NCBI RefSeq assembly: GCF_035222375.1
Contig: NW_026946365.1
Location: forward strand, 1,612,001-1,676,000
Origin: Podospora pseudocomata
Lineage: Eukaryota > Ascomycota > Sordariomycetes > Sordariales > Podosporaceae
Reading direction: 5' to 3'
DNA length: 64,000 nucleotides
Below, piece after piece: positions 1-11,909 of the stretch; the first letter of the stretch is position 1, and each line of letters starts with the position of its first letter. The notes under the pieces were generated by a model, which had not been told where the DNA came from, ran no database searches, and was given only the letters and a program-made list of their open reading frames with translations. Position numbers and translations under genes: made by a program.

Positions 1-507
1 GGTGGCTTGCCATTGGTTGCCGACTTGTGTTTTTTCGCTGTTCGTGTTTCCCCTTACCCCCTGAATTTTAGCCCCGCAATAGCCAAAAGTTTGTAAGCAG
101 CCATCATCATCACTTCTGGGGATCACATACGCATTATTTGGGACAATGGCTATTGCCGAATCAAACCTCTTAGTCCTGTCTTGAATTTGTCGGCAAAAAA
201 AAGCCAAAAAAAAAAAAAAGCCTAATGATACAAAGTCGTGTACACTAGGTACCTTTTACACATCTTGTGTATGCCCCTTCCTGTTCTTGTCTTGCCTTCC
301 TCCCAGGAGTCGTGAGACTCAATCCCGATATCTCCTCTTCATTGAGTGTGGATGTTCCTCCCATTGCCTTCCCTTGCTATGCAGTTATACATTCCCGTTA
401 AAGCCAAAACGCCGTGTAAATGCTACTCATATATGCTGTCCCAAAACCTTGCTTCGCTATGCAGTGATGAAATGTGAAAGGGAAGAAAGAAAAAAAGTAC
501 AACAATA
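1..507. other. 3' flank of the first gene, no gene seen
   Basis: No open frame here resembles a protein. The segment lies downstream of the minus-strand gene that ends at 508 and probably holds its 3' UTR and terminator. A run of A near 207-220 and an A/T-rich stretch are the only visible features. Confidence 0.6.
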
Positions 508-1641
508 TCACTCGTCATCACCCTCGCCATCCTCCTCTTCCTCTTCGTCGTCGCTGGCAGGAGGCTCCCAGCTCTCCTCAAGCTTGAGACCTAGGCCCTT
601 GTTCTCATCGGCAGTGGGAGCAGGCCCACCAAGCAGAGAGAAGATGGTAGACCGGTGCACGTCCGGCTGAGCGTGGCTGGGAGGGTCATAAAGACCCATG
701 CCGTAAAGAATCTCGCCTTCCTCTTCATCCTCGTCCTCCTGAACCTGCACCGCCTGGGCAGAAACAAAGCTCTCCACCTTGGATGGTGTCGTCTCGAGAC
801 TCCCATAGTTGTTGAGGTTGAGCGGTGGAGGGCAGGCAAAGTCCTCTGGTGTGGGAGGAGCAGTGTGCCGTTGTACAGGCATCATCATGGTGTTGTTGTG
901 AGTGGGACCGGCAGTAGGGTAAGCGTTCCAGCCCATGGCTCCGGTCGTGACTGGTGGTGCGGGCTGGTACATGGGGGCCGGTTGCTGGGCCTGAATTTGA
1001 GGCGAGTAGACGGGCTGCTGGGAGCTGAAACTCGAGTACGGAAGAGACAACGGCGAGAATCCTTCCGCGGGAGATGCGTAGCCCGAGTAGACCGCCGGTG
1101 TTGGTGGCAACTGGTGCATGGTCGCCAGCATCTCGGCCTCGCTGTAGGCCGGGTAGGGCGAGCAGAGCACCGAACTGGTTTGTGGTGGGTAAAACTGAGT
1201 CTGAGCCGAGTACTGGGGAGAAGGATGCCAGCTGACCGGCCTGGCCCGTCTGACCTCTTGTCCGTAGAAAGACTCGTTTGAAGCTTCGGGAACTGGGGTG
1301 GGAAGATAGGTCGGGTCGACGGCCTGTGGTTGTTGCTGAGGTGGGAATCGTCCGTGGAAACCTTCACCAATCAATGTCCTCCTCCTGGACTGCATCGATG
1401 ATCGGGGGCTGTTGTTGGCACTCCCAGGCTTCGATACCCTCATCGCGTTGTTTGGCCGTTGAGCATATTGTGGTACGTGCTGAGAGTACCGTTTCGTGCT
1501 GCCGAGTTGCCTCGAGAGCTCGTTGAGCAGGGCCGAGTCAACTGGATAGTCGAGAGGTTGGGGCGCCTGAGGCACCTGGTGTTGAGAGAGCTGGTGAGGG
1601 AGAACACCTCCCATGTGGGCGTTGAGCATAGCGGGCACCAT
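508..1641 (-). CDS. Pro/Gln-rich protein of unknown function, 377 aa
   Basis: I do not recognise a named family. The frame is open from an ATG at 1641 to the stop at 508 with no need for introns. The N-terminal third carries a short structured-looking stretch (LLNELSRQLGSTKRYS, about residues 39-54) and a basic patch (SRRRTLIGEGFHGRF, about 85-99). The middle is rich in Pro, Gln, Ser and Tyr and looks disordered. The C-terminus has two motif-like blocks, EGEILYGMGLYDPPS and GLGLKLEESWEPPASDD, and ends in an acidic tail. Well-formed motifs inside low-complexity sequence suggest a conserved fungal regulatory or adaptor protein, but the role is unknown. Upstream lies 7.6 kb without a gene, which in fungi often goes with regulatory genes. 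Confidence is high that it is a gene and low for function. Confidence 0.8.
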   Translation of the reverse strand: MVPAMLNAHMGGVLPHQLSQHQVPQAPQPLDYPVDSALLNELSRQLGSTKRYSQHVPQYAQRPNNAMRVSKPGSANNSPRSSMQSRRRTLIGEGFHGRFPPQQQPQAVDPTYLPTPVPEASNESFYGQEVRRARPVSWHPSPQYSAQTQFYPPQTSSVLCSPYPAYSEAEMLATMHQLPPTPAVYSGYASPAEGFSPLSLPYSSFSSQQPVYSPQIQAQQPAPMYQPAPPVTTGAMGWNAYPTAGPTHNNTMMMPVQRHTAPPTPEDFACPPPLNLNNYGSLETTPSKVESFVSAQAVQVQEDEDEEEGEILYGMGLYDPPSHAQPDVHRSTIFSLLGGPAPTADENKGLGLKLEESWEPPASDDEEEEEDGEGDDE

Positions 1642-1650
1642 GTTGACTGG

Positions 1651-1665
1651 CTACCGGTAAGACAT
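1651..1665 (-). promoter_or_regulatory. Possible minimal uORF (Met-Ser-Tyr-Arg-stop) before the 377-aa gene
   Basis: On the minus strand ATG TCT TAC CGG TAG ends 9 nt before the main ATG at 1641. If the leader is unspliced, ribosomes would meet this four-codon frame first. The TAG could instead be the acceptor of a leader intron, which would remove the uORF. Confidence 0.35.
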
Positions 1666-2329
1666 CAAGTGGTTGTGTTGTTTGTGTGTGGGTGTTGAGA
1701 GAGAAAACAAATTATATCAGGCTGGTATGGTCTCGATATAAAAAGAGATCTGGTCTGGAAAAGGGAGGAAGAAGAGAGATTGTGATGGGTGTCAAGTTCC
1801 TTTTGCAGAGTCAAAGTCTGACAAGGGAATCAACAAGAACAGGGAAGGGCACAAATAGCCCAGGTGTAAATCAAACCTAGTTTGGGAAAGACGAAGCTCC
1901 ATGTTGGCGTGGAGAGGGAGATGAGAATAAGAATGAGAAGCCAAACCGGTGCCGCTTTGGCACGCTGTGTGTGCGAGACTGCGTGTCAACCGAGCTTGTC
2001 CATGACTTTGGCTCCGGTTGTCCCTCTCGCAGGCCTGCGTCATATGTACGCGCAGGGATTGTTTAGCCTACCCGACCCTTGGAGAGGGTCTGATGAAAGG
2101 GTTTCGGCCTCTTGTCTAGCTGCAAGCCGGAGGTGGTATGGAGACTCATGGGGGAGATGGGCAGATGGCCAGATGCAGATGTGGGCAGGAGCAGCCTTGG
2201 TTTGACTGAAAGTGAAGAGAGGTCCCGAGACAGGGTTGCAGGGGCAAAAGCCAAAACCTCATTCCTCGCCGTGGGCCGTGGGACGTGGGACATGGGGCCG
2301 TGGGTCGGGCTGGTGGTAATGGTAATGAT

Positions 2330-2361
2330 GGTGGTGGTGGTGGTGGTGGTGGTGGTGGTGG
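2330..2361. repeat. (GGT)n trinucleotide repeat
   Basis: About ten GGT units in a row, within the gene-free region upstream of the 377-aa gene. Nothing suggests that it is translated. Confidence 0.9.
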
Positions 2362-4948
2362 CATCCTTCGCGATCACCCTCATCCATAGCACATGGTGGT
2401 ATTGCGTGTCTGTATTACGGTATCAAACTCCGTACCAAGTATCATTTGGGTTAGGATGGGCGGTCAAGCGGAGTAGCAAATAGCGTAACCTCTGGGCGGG
2501 AGGTACTTGGTAACAGGGCACAAGGGGTGACCCAGGAGTTGACGAGTGAAATGACGGCCCAGCGTCCCCGACAAGAGGAGAAGCGTGTGCGCCGCAGGTG
2601 GTCCAACAGGACGCCAGTGGACGCCTGTCCCTTCCCAGCGGCACCCACACCAGGGAGAAGGGGAGAAGTGAGCCAAGCAAAACACCCCGGCACCTGTGGG
2701 AAGGTAAACCGAACCCCGGCCTCCCCCCGTTCCTTTCAACAAAAGGCGGCTGAGCGAAAACAGGAACTGCAGAAACTGGCACACAACCGCCATCAAAGGC
2801 ACGGCCTTGGCTTGGTGCTAGACCAGGGTGTATCCTCAAGTAAGAAAGTACACACCTTGACAAATTCGTGGTGGCCCCTTCAAAGAGAGAAGGAAAAAGG
2901 TTTGGCTCGTCCGTGACCGAGCAAGCTTTGACGCGAGCAGCGGCCAAGATACGACAGTAGCGTCATTATCTGCTCTCTTCTCTTTTTTTTTTTCTCTTTT
3001 TTTCCCACTCCGTAGAGAGGGGTTCCATTCTCATGCCTGCAGTGGTGGACAGCAGGATCGAAAAAAATAAAAAGGGGATGGAAGGCCAGGCCATTCGGTA
3101 CCTTTTACCACATAAGTCTTGATATCATGCCCACCATACCTTTTTCGGCTTAAAAGCAACGAGTTCCTCAGACGCTGTGGAGTGTGGAGACACACACGGC
3201 GGCTTGACCCATGCACATGCCCGCCATCTGGCAACCAGGGGGCCATCCCTGCACCGCAAGAGAAGCGTGAGAAGAAGGCGGCTTGGAGGGAGCGCCAGGG
3301 CGGATTGCAGTGAGTGTTCCGAGACTCGGGCGGGCGCGGCGCTCTATAGAGGAGGGGTGAGAGACCTCATCACAGATCAGCCAGGATCAGTTTGAGGTGT
3401 ACGGTAGCGGGAGCGGTAGGGGGAGGGTGTACGCTGTGGTGAACTGTTTGGATGTAGGGGCGTGAGACTCTATGGCGGCGCGGCTCACTCGTCGAAACAC
3501 TTTGCAGGCGCACGAGAAGGTGACCTTCTCTGATCAGCCTGGCCAGTGACCATCAGAGAGACACAACACGGCGAAAAGAAACCTGTCTTCCGGTAGAGAC
3601 TGTGATGATACAGATCAAGTCAGCTATTGGGTGCCACAGACGCCCACTTCGAACAATGTACCCTGTACCCCGAATTGTGAGTCTTTTTACGGCTTGCTGC
3701 TGGGCTGTTTCTCGAATCGAAATCGGGTCGTTCGTGATGTTTCTTTGCTGACCAGTTTGCCCCACCGACGATGATAGCCTGGCATGGCTTCTGGACCACC
3801 GGAACGCCAGGGCTCGGGCTCGGGCTCTCGGCCAAAATGGAACATTCCCAAGGTTGGCCTGGCGCTGAGGCGCGTGGGCGCTGACCGGAAAGCTGTGGCT
3901 GGGGGGTTATCGTGCTGCTCCTGGTGGTGCTGGTTCGCGCTCTGTACTTGTCCGGCTGGCTGCTGACCTATGGATGCGGCGTTTTCAGCAGCACTCTCCT
4001 CGAGCACTAGGGGGCCTTGGTACAGAGCGAGCATGACCATCGATCGTCGTGGTCATTTTCTCACCATGTCCCAGTGACGCGAGTATCAGTGATGAGTACG
4101 GATACACCACACACTCGGCAGTGTGCATTCCGTTTCGTCGGCTGCGCAGGAGAAGAAAGTCAGCAAGCCAAAAGCAACGAGCAGAAAAAAGAAAGACCTT
4201 GACAAGAATGGCCGGTCCGACCGCCGCGCTCCACAGAACCTCCACAGAACCATGCGACTGGGCGCCAGATTGCAGGCAAAATGCCTGTTGAAACGGGGCC
4301 ATGGAGAACAGTTCCATGTGACGTTTGACGGACAGATGAGTGAAATTCATTGAAATTACCGTTTCAGTGAGGACAACATCATCCCACACCCTTCCGCGGA
4401 TGCTGGCGAGTCCTTCCCACCTCAGGGTATTGGAAGCATTGGAGGGCAACGGAATTGGAACGCAAACTGCCGACCACCGGTTGGCCAGGGAGACTTTCGC
4501 AAAGAGGCGGGGGGGGGGTGCAAAAATGAATCTTGGCGTTGCGTGGGTGGGCGTTAGGATGCAAATTTTGCTAAACGAGAGAGGTCAAGACCCCGATTTT
4601 CCACTTAATCCCATGCTCGGCCCAGCCTGGGAGGGGCTTGGCGTCTCGATATTGGCTTGATGGAGACACTCCTTTTCACACACCCTGTTGCCCAGTGCAC
4701 ACGACGTTGAAGTTTCCTCGACCAATCAGAGAACACAGTGTCAAGGCCCATCCGTGCCATCTCAGATCCATCTTTTTGTGAGATCGCTTCCCCACAAGGT
4801 TCAACCTGAGAAAGTGAACTTTGCCCAGAGCCAGCACCACCGAGCAGATAGTGCAATGTCACGACACAACCCCGAAAAGCTGAGGTGGTCAGCAGATGGA
4901 GATGCAATTTTCTGCCTACTTCCGGCTTCCACACTCGTGTCTGGCTGA

Positions 4949-5026
4949 CAGTCACAGTCACAGTCACAGTCTCAGTCTCAGTCCCAGTCCCAGTCCCAAT
5001 CCCAATCCCAATCCCAATCCCAGTCC
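4949..5026. repeat. Hexanucleotide minisatellite with ordered variants, 13 units
   Basis: Thirteen back-to-back 6-bp units. They fall in ordered blocks: CAGTCA x3, CAGTCT x2, CAGTCC x3, CAATCC x4, CAGTCC x1. Each variant is grouped with its own kind, as expected if local duplications copied neighbouring units after each point change. A frame through it would read alternating Thr/Ser/Pro/Ile-Val dipeptides, but no gene context supports translation. Confidence 0.9.
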
Positions 5027-8000
5027 CTCAATCTCTCCTCTTGGTTTCTTTTTCTCTCAAACAAAAAGTGTCATGCCGTCCACGTCTTCTCGAATCTCCA
5101 AGTACCTACCACCCCTTGATCCCCCGGTACGTACTTTGGTTACCCAAAACTTGATTCGCCGAATCGACAGCCGAGCGACGGAGCTAGGAGCGGCCCCAAG
5201 ATCGAACGGGCAAGACACTATTTCCGTCTTCCTGGTCGTCTTATTGGCCGCCCGACTATTCGACATGGAACAACGCTGTAAGCGCAGAACTATACGGAGG
5301 TACCTCCTGCACACGTCTCTGCCTCCTCCTCTCTGCAGTTGGAAGAGGCCATTCCATCATTTCTGAAGTCTCCGCATCGACACGCAACAACATTTCGAGT
5401 CAGCATCAACCATACTCCGTACCATCCACTCACTAGGACAGTGGCCGAAAGAGAAAGGGAAAATAAGTCCCTCGGTCAGCCGATGGATCCTACCTACAGA
5501 GTACTACCTGCGGGAATCGCGGAGCCCTTCCTCAGCACTATTGTCTCTCCTGCGTAAGAGCAATATCCACCCTGCTGTTGCATTCACGATACCGAAATAC
5601 ACTACACTTGTATAGTGTGCCGATCTGCTGAACACCCTGACGAAGTTTGCACTCGCTCACTCGCTTGCTGACATGGAAAGTTACTCCGTACCACTGCCAC
5701 CACCCAAAACAGGGAGCCCCAGCCTCGTACCCGGTACGCAAGATTTGCACACTAGCACGCCCTAGCCACCAGTTCTCGGTACTTTCTGTCACCATTCACC
5801 GCTCAGGCCCGGATATTACGATAAATCTGGAAAGCAGCACCACATTTGCAGTCAAACACCGCACCGGCCCTGGCCCCGGCCGGCAGAAACCTCGATACAA
5901 CAAGTTACACACTTCCACTTTGCAGCAGGCTGATGCAAGGCAGCAAGCCCAACTGGCAACCTGGTTTTGGATTTCTCCTTCCTATCAACACCAATATGAC
6001 TATCGGCCCCAAATCAGGAACGCTACCTACATGATCCGACCAGCCCCTTGTTGTGCCCCTCGTCTCGCCAGTCTTTTCTCAGAACGGAGTTTCCATTCCC
6101 ATGGCTACAACGTACATAGGGCGGTCGACCAGGGCCTTGTGGTGAAGCACGGGCCGCGCTGCAAGTCTCGCGCTGTCACCATCCGCATCCTCTCCAAAAA
6201 GCAAGGACCATCAGACGTTGGGGTGGCGTCTGCGAGAGCCCATCTTGATCCCTGCACCGGAGACAACATGGTTTGACGTCCTGCGATTGGGCCGTGGCCG
6301 ATGGTCAAGAGCCATTTTGTGTGTGCATGCCGCCATCACAATGAAATCCCACAAGCCAGCCCCACGCTCCCTCACCGTCAACAGGAGCCTGTTTCGAGCC
6401 GCGAGTTTCCGTACAGGGTCGTTCAAATATTAATCAGACAAGCATCATCAGACCTGATCAGAGCACCGAACACAACGCCGAACAAACTCTCATATCGATG
6501 CAGCCCATATCACCCTCACCCGGGAGGTGCCCTACATGACTCGCCCAAGCAGCAGTGTTGTTTATCCCCTCTATGCTAAATTATTAGTGACCGAAAGCCA
6601 CTCATCAGGCTGGCTGGCTTGTTTCAAGCCAGGTCAGCTTCTTCTTGCGGTATAGACATGCTCAGCAGCAGACTCGTGGCCCTCATATAAACGACGATCC
6701 CCTGAGTGGGACATGCTCGCCCTTGGGGTCCCTCGGGTGCGAATGCGGCAAAACCAATCAAGGCCGATGGCCGTGGAGCCGTGGAAGCCATCGTTGCCAG
6801 ACCATGGATGGCTCACCGTGGCTCGGGGAGCTTACGCAGTACCAGATAGGAAACCAAACCCAGGCTTCGGCATGCCCATCGGGGGATCGATGGAACACAG
6901 TCGAAAAAGGGCCAAACGAGAACATGCATTGACAAAGAGTACAGCTCTAGACATTTCTGTTTGAACCTCGCACCCTCGATACATGAGCCAACCCGCTTGT
7001 GGCCACCGATACAACTCCGGCTAAGACGAGACAGGAGAAGCTCTGCCAGGTATTAATTGCTACGGAAGGCCTTCTGGTGCCACCGACTGTGCATGCAATG
7101 CCGCTCGCAAATCTGTTTTTGCCGCCGCGCAACATCGTCTTGGGCTCGCATAATGCATCCCCGGCCCCATGTTATGACTGATGAGCAACTGTTCGGAGCA
7201 GTCTCCAGCTCCAACGGTGGAGGGTGGTGTCAGAGAGCACGGAGTACTGCGTCGTCGTCGTACACCCGTTATTAACTTCTTCCACGCCCTACATAGTTTG
7301 CGGTATCACTGATACATGCATACATGGCCCTGGCTCTTCCCGCATGACGCATCTCTAGGTATGCGTGTACCGTTCCAACCCAGGCCTTCCTAACAATGGA
7401 TCCAACAAGTACGAATTGTTGGCCGACAGGGATGGTACAGGCTGGACTATCCAACTAAACCGAGCCTTGGGGGGAGGGGGGCTCCATGGCTGTGTTTTTG
7501 TCACTTCCACCTCCCACGGCTGCAACAAGCCCTAGGTTGCAAGAGGACTTTCCCCCCCGTCCAGCATCTCATCGGCTTCGAAACAAGGGACAGCTCATTC
7601 AAACCTGCCGCCGCCTGTTGATCCTGCACGCTTGTCTCCCAAGACATCCAGACGAGTGGACGTCAGCCATCAGTCACAAGAATGCGCACGCACAAAGCGT
7701 ACCACGGCAAAACGCCCAGGACGGCGGCGGAGGCGCGTGTTGGGCTTGACTTGACCAAAAGCCTGCGAGCTTGTCCATGCGTCGTGTTGGTCTAGTCGGG
7801 GATGCAGCAAACGTCTCTCCATTCACCGAGGTTCGAAAATCGAAAAAGGGCGATCCGATAAAAGCGTCCCTCACAAGCCTGCAGCCGATATTTCTCCATT
7901 TGATCGCCTTGTCATCCACTCATCCACCCTCTCTCTTCGCCGCCGCAGACGGAAACGCTTTGCCGGTTTGGATGGCTTTTGATGAACCGCTCACTTCTTG

Positions 8001-9295
8001 CTTTCGTTCGCTGGCAAGATCCTCCAGGGGGTGACTTTTCCCACTTTGCTCGCACACTGCACTGTGCTGGCTGGCTGGTTCATTACTCCTGTCCTGCTCT
8101 GCTGGGGTGCGTGCATACAAGCTCCTACGGCACACGGAATTCGAGGGCAACGAGGGGCTGTTCTTGTATCGTTTCGAAATGTGCTCCCGCTGTGAAATGG
8201 TGTATCTCATTAATCTGGCCGTGGCTGATCTGGGCAACAGTTGATTCACGTTGTTTTGACCTCCACAGGCTAAAGCTCGCGCCCGCTTGGGGCAACACGA
8301 AGAGGCAAGTGGTTGGCGGTCGGCGGATTGGAGGGCCAGCGGGAGTCTCTTGTCGCATTCATTTGCCCTCTTTGGTGTGAGTGTGTGCGTGCGCGTGTTG
8401 TGTGTGTGGTACCTATCCTGCTCACAATTCTGGAGACGGGAAAGGGAGGTGTGGGGGTGTGGATGGCCATGTCATTGGCATGCAGCTGTTACTGTCTCCG
8501 AGACCGCGCTGGCTGTGTGATTGCAGCAGGGCTTGTTGGAATGTGAATGTGAGCCATCAGCCCATCCGGACCGCCTATGAAGTGGTGAGGTGCACGACTA
8601 TCGCCCCCGTCCGCTAGCACTCGTTAGTAGGCAACGCAGGCCAGCAGCCCCCCTTCTTTGGCTTTCCGCCAGGTACTGAGGTACGTATTCACCGCTCCTT
8701 TTTTGGACCCGAACCGCACCACCACCGCAACGCCATGGTAGGAAGGACGGACGGCTCATCTGGACGGGTTACTTCCGGCCATTATCTCATCACCTCGGCG
8801 CTTGTGGCCGAGCCTTTTCAACATGCATTACTTATACGGATGCTCTTTTCGTCGTTTCAACAACCCCGCCGCGGGGAGTGCTTCCCGTCCAATAGGTGGT
8901 GGTGGTCACGAGGGGGTTGCCATGTCCTTTCTTGTTCCATCATGGCTAACCACCTACCTATCTAACCGCTCACACCTTACAGCTCACATCAGGCCGCGAA
9001 CCAGGCAGTAGGGATTTTGTCTCTCTCTTTTTTTTTTTTTTTTTAGACTCGTCAACCTTGGGGGAAAAGAAGGAAAAGCAACACGACGTTTGTTTGATAT
9101 TCCCCAGCTGCCGCATATGACTGGGCGTATGCATCCACGTCATCCACACACACCACACCCATCCACTTCTCATCCTCCTCCTCCGCCTCCTCCTCCACTC
9201 ATCCATCATCCACTCACTCCATACGCAGTGGTCAGCCACCCCAGATTGGGAGACGAGGAGACGCCGCAGGCGGGGGGGGGAAACCAGCATGTGCG

Positions 9296-11173
9296 CTAAA
9301 GCTGTTGTTGCTGAGCTGCTAGATGAGCAAAGCCCTCGTCTTGAACCTTTTTGGTGGCCAGTTCCACAGCAAATGCGAGCTTTGCCTTTTGGGACGACGA
9401 GGAGGAGGCATCCACCATGTGTAACGACGACGACGACAAGGAGGCGTACAGCACCCCAGCGATGAATGTATCACCCGCCCCGATGGTGCTGAATATCGAC
9501 GGGGGGCACAGCAAAAAGCACCCCAGCTGTTAGCCAAAAGAACCACAGCCTTTTTTTTTGTTATTGTGTTGTGTTGTGTTGATCCCATATCCGGACCGAA
9601 TTAAGAGTTTATGTACTCTTTTTCTCGGCAGGAACGCAACGCGATAAAGTGCAATAATATGCACGCCGCAGTGCTTCCCTCTCTTTTTTTTCTGTCTGTC
9701 TGTACCCACGATGATTGCCTCTCTTACGCGTACCAATCTTTTACATACACAACCGGGGGGAGTGGTGGGTTGGCTCTCTCTTGTTCTCGGCGGCAATTAT
9801 CACACTCGTGTTTCTTTTCCCCGGAGATGCAAGAGGTGTTTGAATCGCGGCAAGGGAATTCGAAGGGAGAGTGAGAGAGAGGAGACTTACTCAACTACTT
9901 TTATAGGTTTCCCGTCTTTTGGAGTTGCAGGAGAGTGGTGGATGTATTCATCCTCCTCCTGCAGTTCTTTGGCACCGCTGCCGCCGCCGAGCTTCCTCCG
10001 TGTGAGCATACCTGCACCGCTTGCCCCCCAAGTGCATAGCATGAGGGAACTTATAGGTGGTTGGGAGCAGGGTTAGTGTGTTAGGCTTACCACCGCGTTC
10101 TCATAGAGAGGGGGGACATACGCTCTTGTTGAGGGTGCTTCTCCTCTTAGACAGGCTTCCGGGTTGTGATATCCCCGGCTCTAATATTTGTTATACAGTG
10201 TCAGTTTAGGGGGTTGGGAGAAGGCAGGCAGGCAGACGTACTTCGGCCCAACTTGCCGAGTAAAAGACCACGTCTGCCTCGGCTGCGAGGGAGGTTAGGC
10301 CTTCCCGGTTGGGCTTTTCGCATTCGACGCTGATTGTGGTGGTGTTGGGTGGGAGGTGGGTGCGGATGTAGTAGATGCATTGGAGGGTTGTGGATGGGAT
10401 TCGGCCCTGACAGAGAGAAACAGTCAACGACCTTCCATGGCTGGTGTCCCTTTTTTTCTTTTTGGAGGTATGTATCTACCTCGAAGTGAAACCACCAGCT
10501 GTCCTCCTCCTCCTTGGAGTTGGACAGTAGTAGCGTATCCAGGATACGCTCGAACTCGTCGGGTGTCATCTCGGGCAGGTCGTTGTAGTTGACGACGGTT
10601 CTGCTGCCGGTCTCGAGGCTGCGGATGATGTAGCTGCTTACGGACTCGGTGTGCCCCTCGCGGTGGATGCATGGTGAGAAGTCGATCTTGGTGGAGCCGG
10701 GGCCGAAGGAGGAGTGTATCTTCGTGATAGCGGGCGAGTTTTGGGCTGGGAGGGTGGATATCAGGTGAGTTTTGATGTTGGCTTGGTCTGATGGGGAGAA
10801 TAGATGGTGGAGGACCTCGAGGGTGTTGGGGCAGTTGCCTCCTCGGCGGACTTGGAGGGAGGAGGCTCGTTGTTTGGCGTCTTCGGGTGGGTAGGCTGGG
10901 ACGCTGGGGGGGAGGGTGTTAGCGGGTGTTATTCAGAGACATCATCATGGAGTGTTGAAGATGAGAACCAAGTCTTTGCATCTCATCCCAGGACTCCTCA
11001 GAGAAGATATCTTCTTCTTGAAAGATGTAGAGAGCTCACAACCGCCCCCGTTCATCATTCATTCACCACTTGTAATCCCACACAAAGCAAGTTCATGAGT
11101 AAGGTAAGTAAACATGCACTCACGTAAGAATCGTATCCAAGGCGCAAGCCCCAGTGAGCACGAGATGTTTCAT
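9296..11173 (-). CDS. PfkB-family carbohydrate kinase, ketohexokinase-like, 349 aa, six exons
   Basis: Likely phosphorylates a small sugar with ATP in the cytosol; the substrate cannot be told from sequence. Exons as read on the minus strand: 11124-11173, 10480-10903, 10242-10406, 10122-10180, 9891-10049, 9296-9488. All joins use GT-AG and keep frame, giving 350 codons including stop. The start reads MKHLVLTGACALDTILT, and RRGGNCPNT (about 36-44) is the N-terminal substrate-site Gly-Gly motif. The block SVECEKPNREGL is followed by FYSASWAE and then LMLCTWGASGAG. The PfkB signature DTIGAGDTF spans the last splice junction at about 286-294, with the general base Asp at about 292. Length and motif order fit ketohexokinase-like fungal enzymes. 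It is divergent from the NAD kinase gene across 567 bp. The exon boundaries are my own reading and need transcript support. Confidence 0.86.
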
Positions 11174-11740
11174 TTTTTTGTGTCAAAATAACACGCTGCT
11201 TTTCCTTCAGAAATCAATTGCATTATTAGACGGATGCAAAAAACAAAACTCGATATAAATATATACTTTCATCTGTTCCATGGTTTCAGTTCTGTCCTCA
11301 ATTATACCCAAACCATCATCTTTACTCCACAAGTGAGGGGGTTGCTTCCTCACCGAACCACACTATCACCATGTAGGCGTAAATGTTTGCTTTTAGCTTT
11401 GGCTTTTTTTCTTGTTCTCGAGTGAATTTGGAGTCTTGGTGCCAATGAGATAATGGCAGAGTGGTCCAGACCGGTCGGTGGCTTGGACAAAGGTGGTCAA
11501 GTATGGGGTAGGTAGGTATCTACCCCACCATGACGCAAGGCGGGGAGCAACCCGCAAGGTACATTGCTGTTTGGGGACGGGTGTCTTGTCGTCACCATCA
11601 GATTTCAGATCGGGGATGTAGTAGCTGATGCGCTGACTGACTGACTGCCCGATAAAACATAATAACGAGTTTCTTATTTTTTGCGCCAAAAGGGTTGAGG
11701 ATATCGTCAACATTACACACGATTGACTGGCTGAGAGAAG
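11174..11740. promoter_or_regulatory. Shared divergent promoter region, sugar kinase / NAD kinase
   Basis: These 567 bp separate two genes transcribed away from each other, so both promoters must lie here. The segment contains a perfect 8-bp inverted repeat (11504-11527) and CT-rich tracts. No protein-like frame is present. Confidence 0.6.
11504..11527. promoter_or_regulatory. Perfect 8-bp inverted repeat in the divergent promoter
   Basis: TGGGGTAG at 11504-11511 is matched by CTACCCCA at 11520-11527 with an 8-nt centre that contains GTAGGTA. The symmetry and the position midway between two divergent genes fit a binding site for a dimeric factor. This is inference only. Confidence 0.45.
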
Positions 11741-11878
11741 ATGGCGGAACGGGACCTGATACTACCCAAACGGGTTTCGTTTGATGATACGCGGCAACAT
11801 GAGAGCTCGAGTGATGATGGGGATGCTGTTGAGGTTTGTTTCTTTTTTTTTTCCCTCCCCCCCCCGGTTCTCAAGTTG

Positions 11879-11909
<31 letters not shown>

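Larger units (their letters stand above)
1642..9295. other. 7.6 kb gene-free stretch upstream of the 377-aa gene
   Basis: I find no protein with recognisable motifs on either strand. The many short open frames have random composition and overlap in several frames. The stretch holds simple repeats (2330-2361 and 4949-5026), poly-C/poly-G runs near 4507 and 7472, CT-rich leader-like DNA next to the gene at 1641, and a poly-T run at about 9029-9044. It joins the 5' side of the 377-aa gene to the 3' side of the sugar kinase gene. Long promoter, leader introns or non-coding transcripts are all possible. Confidence 0.6.
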
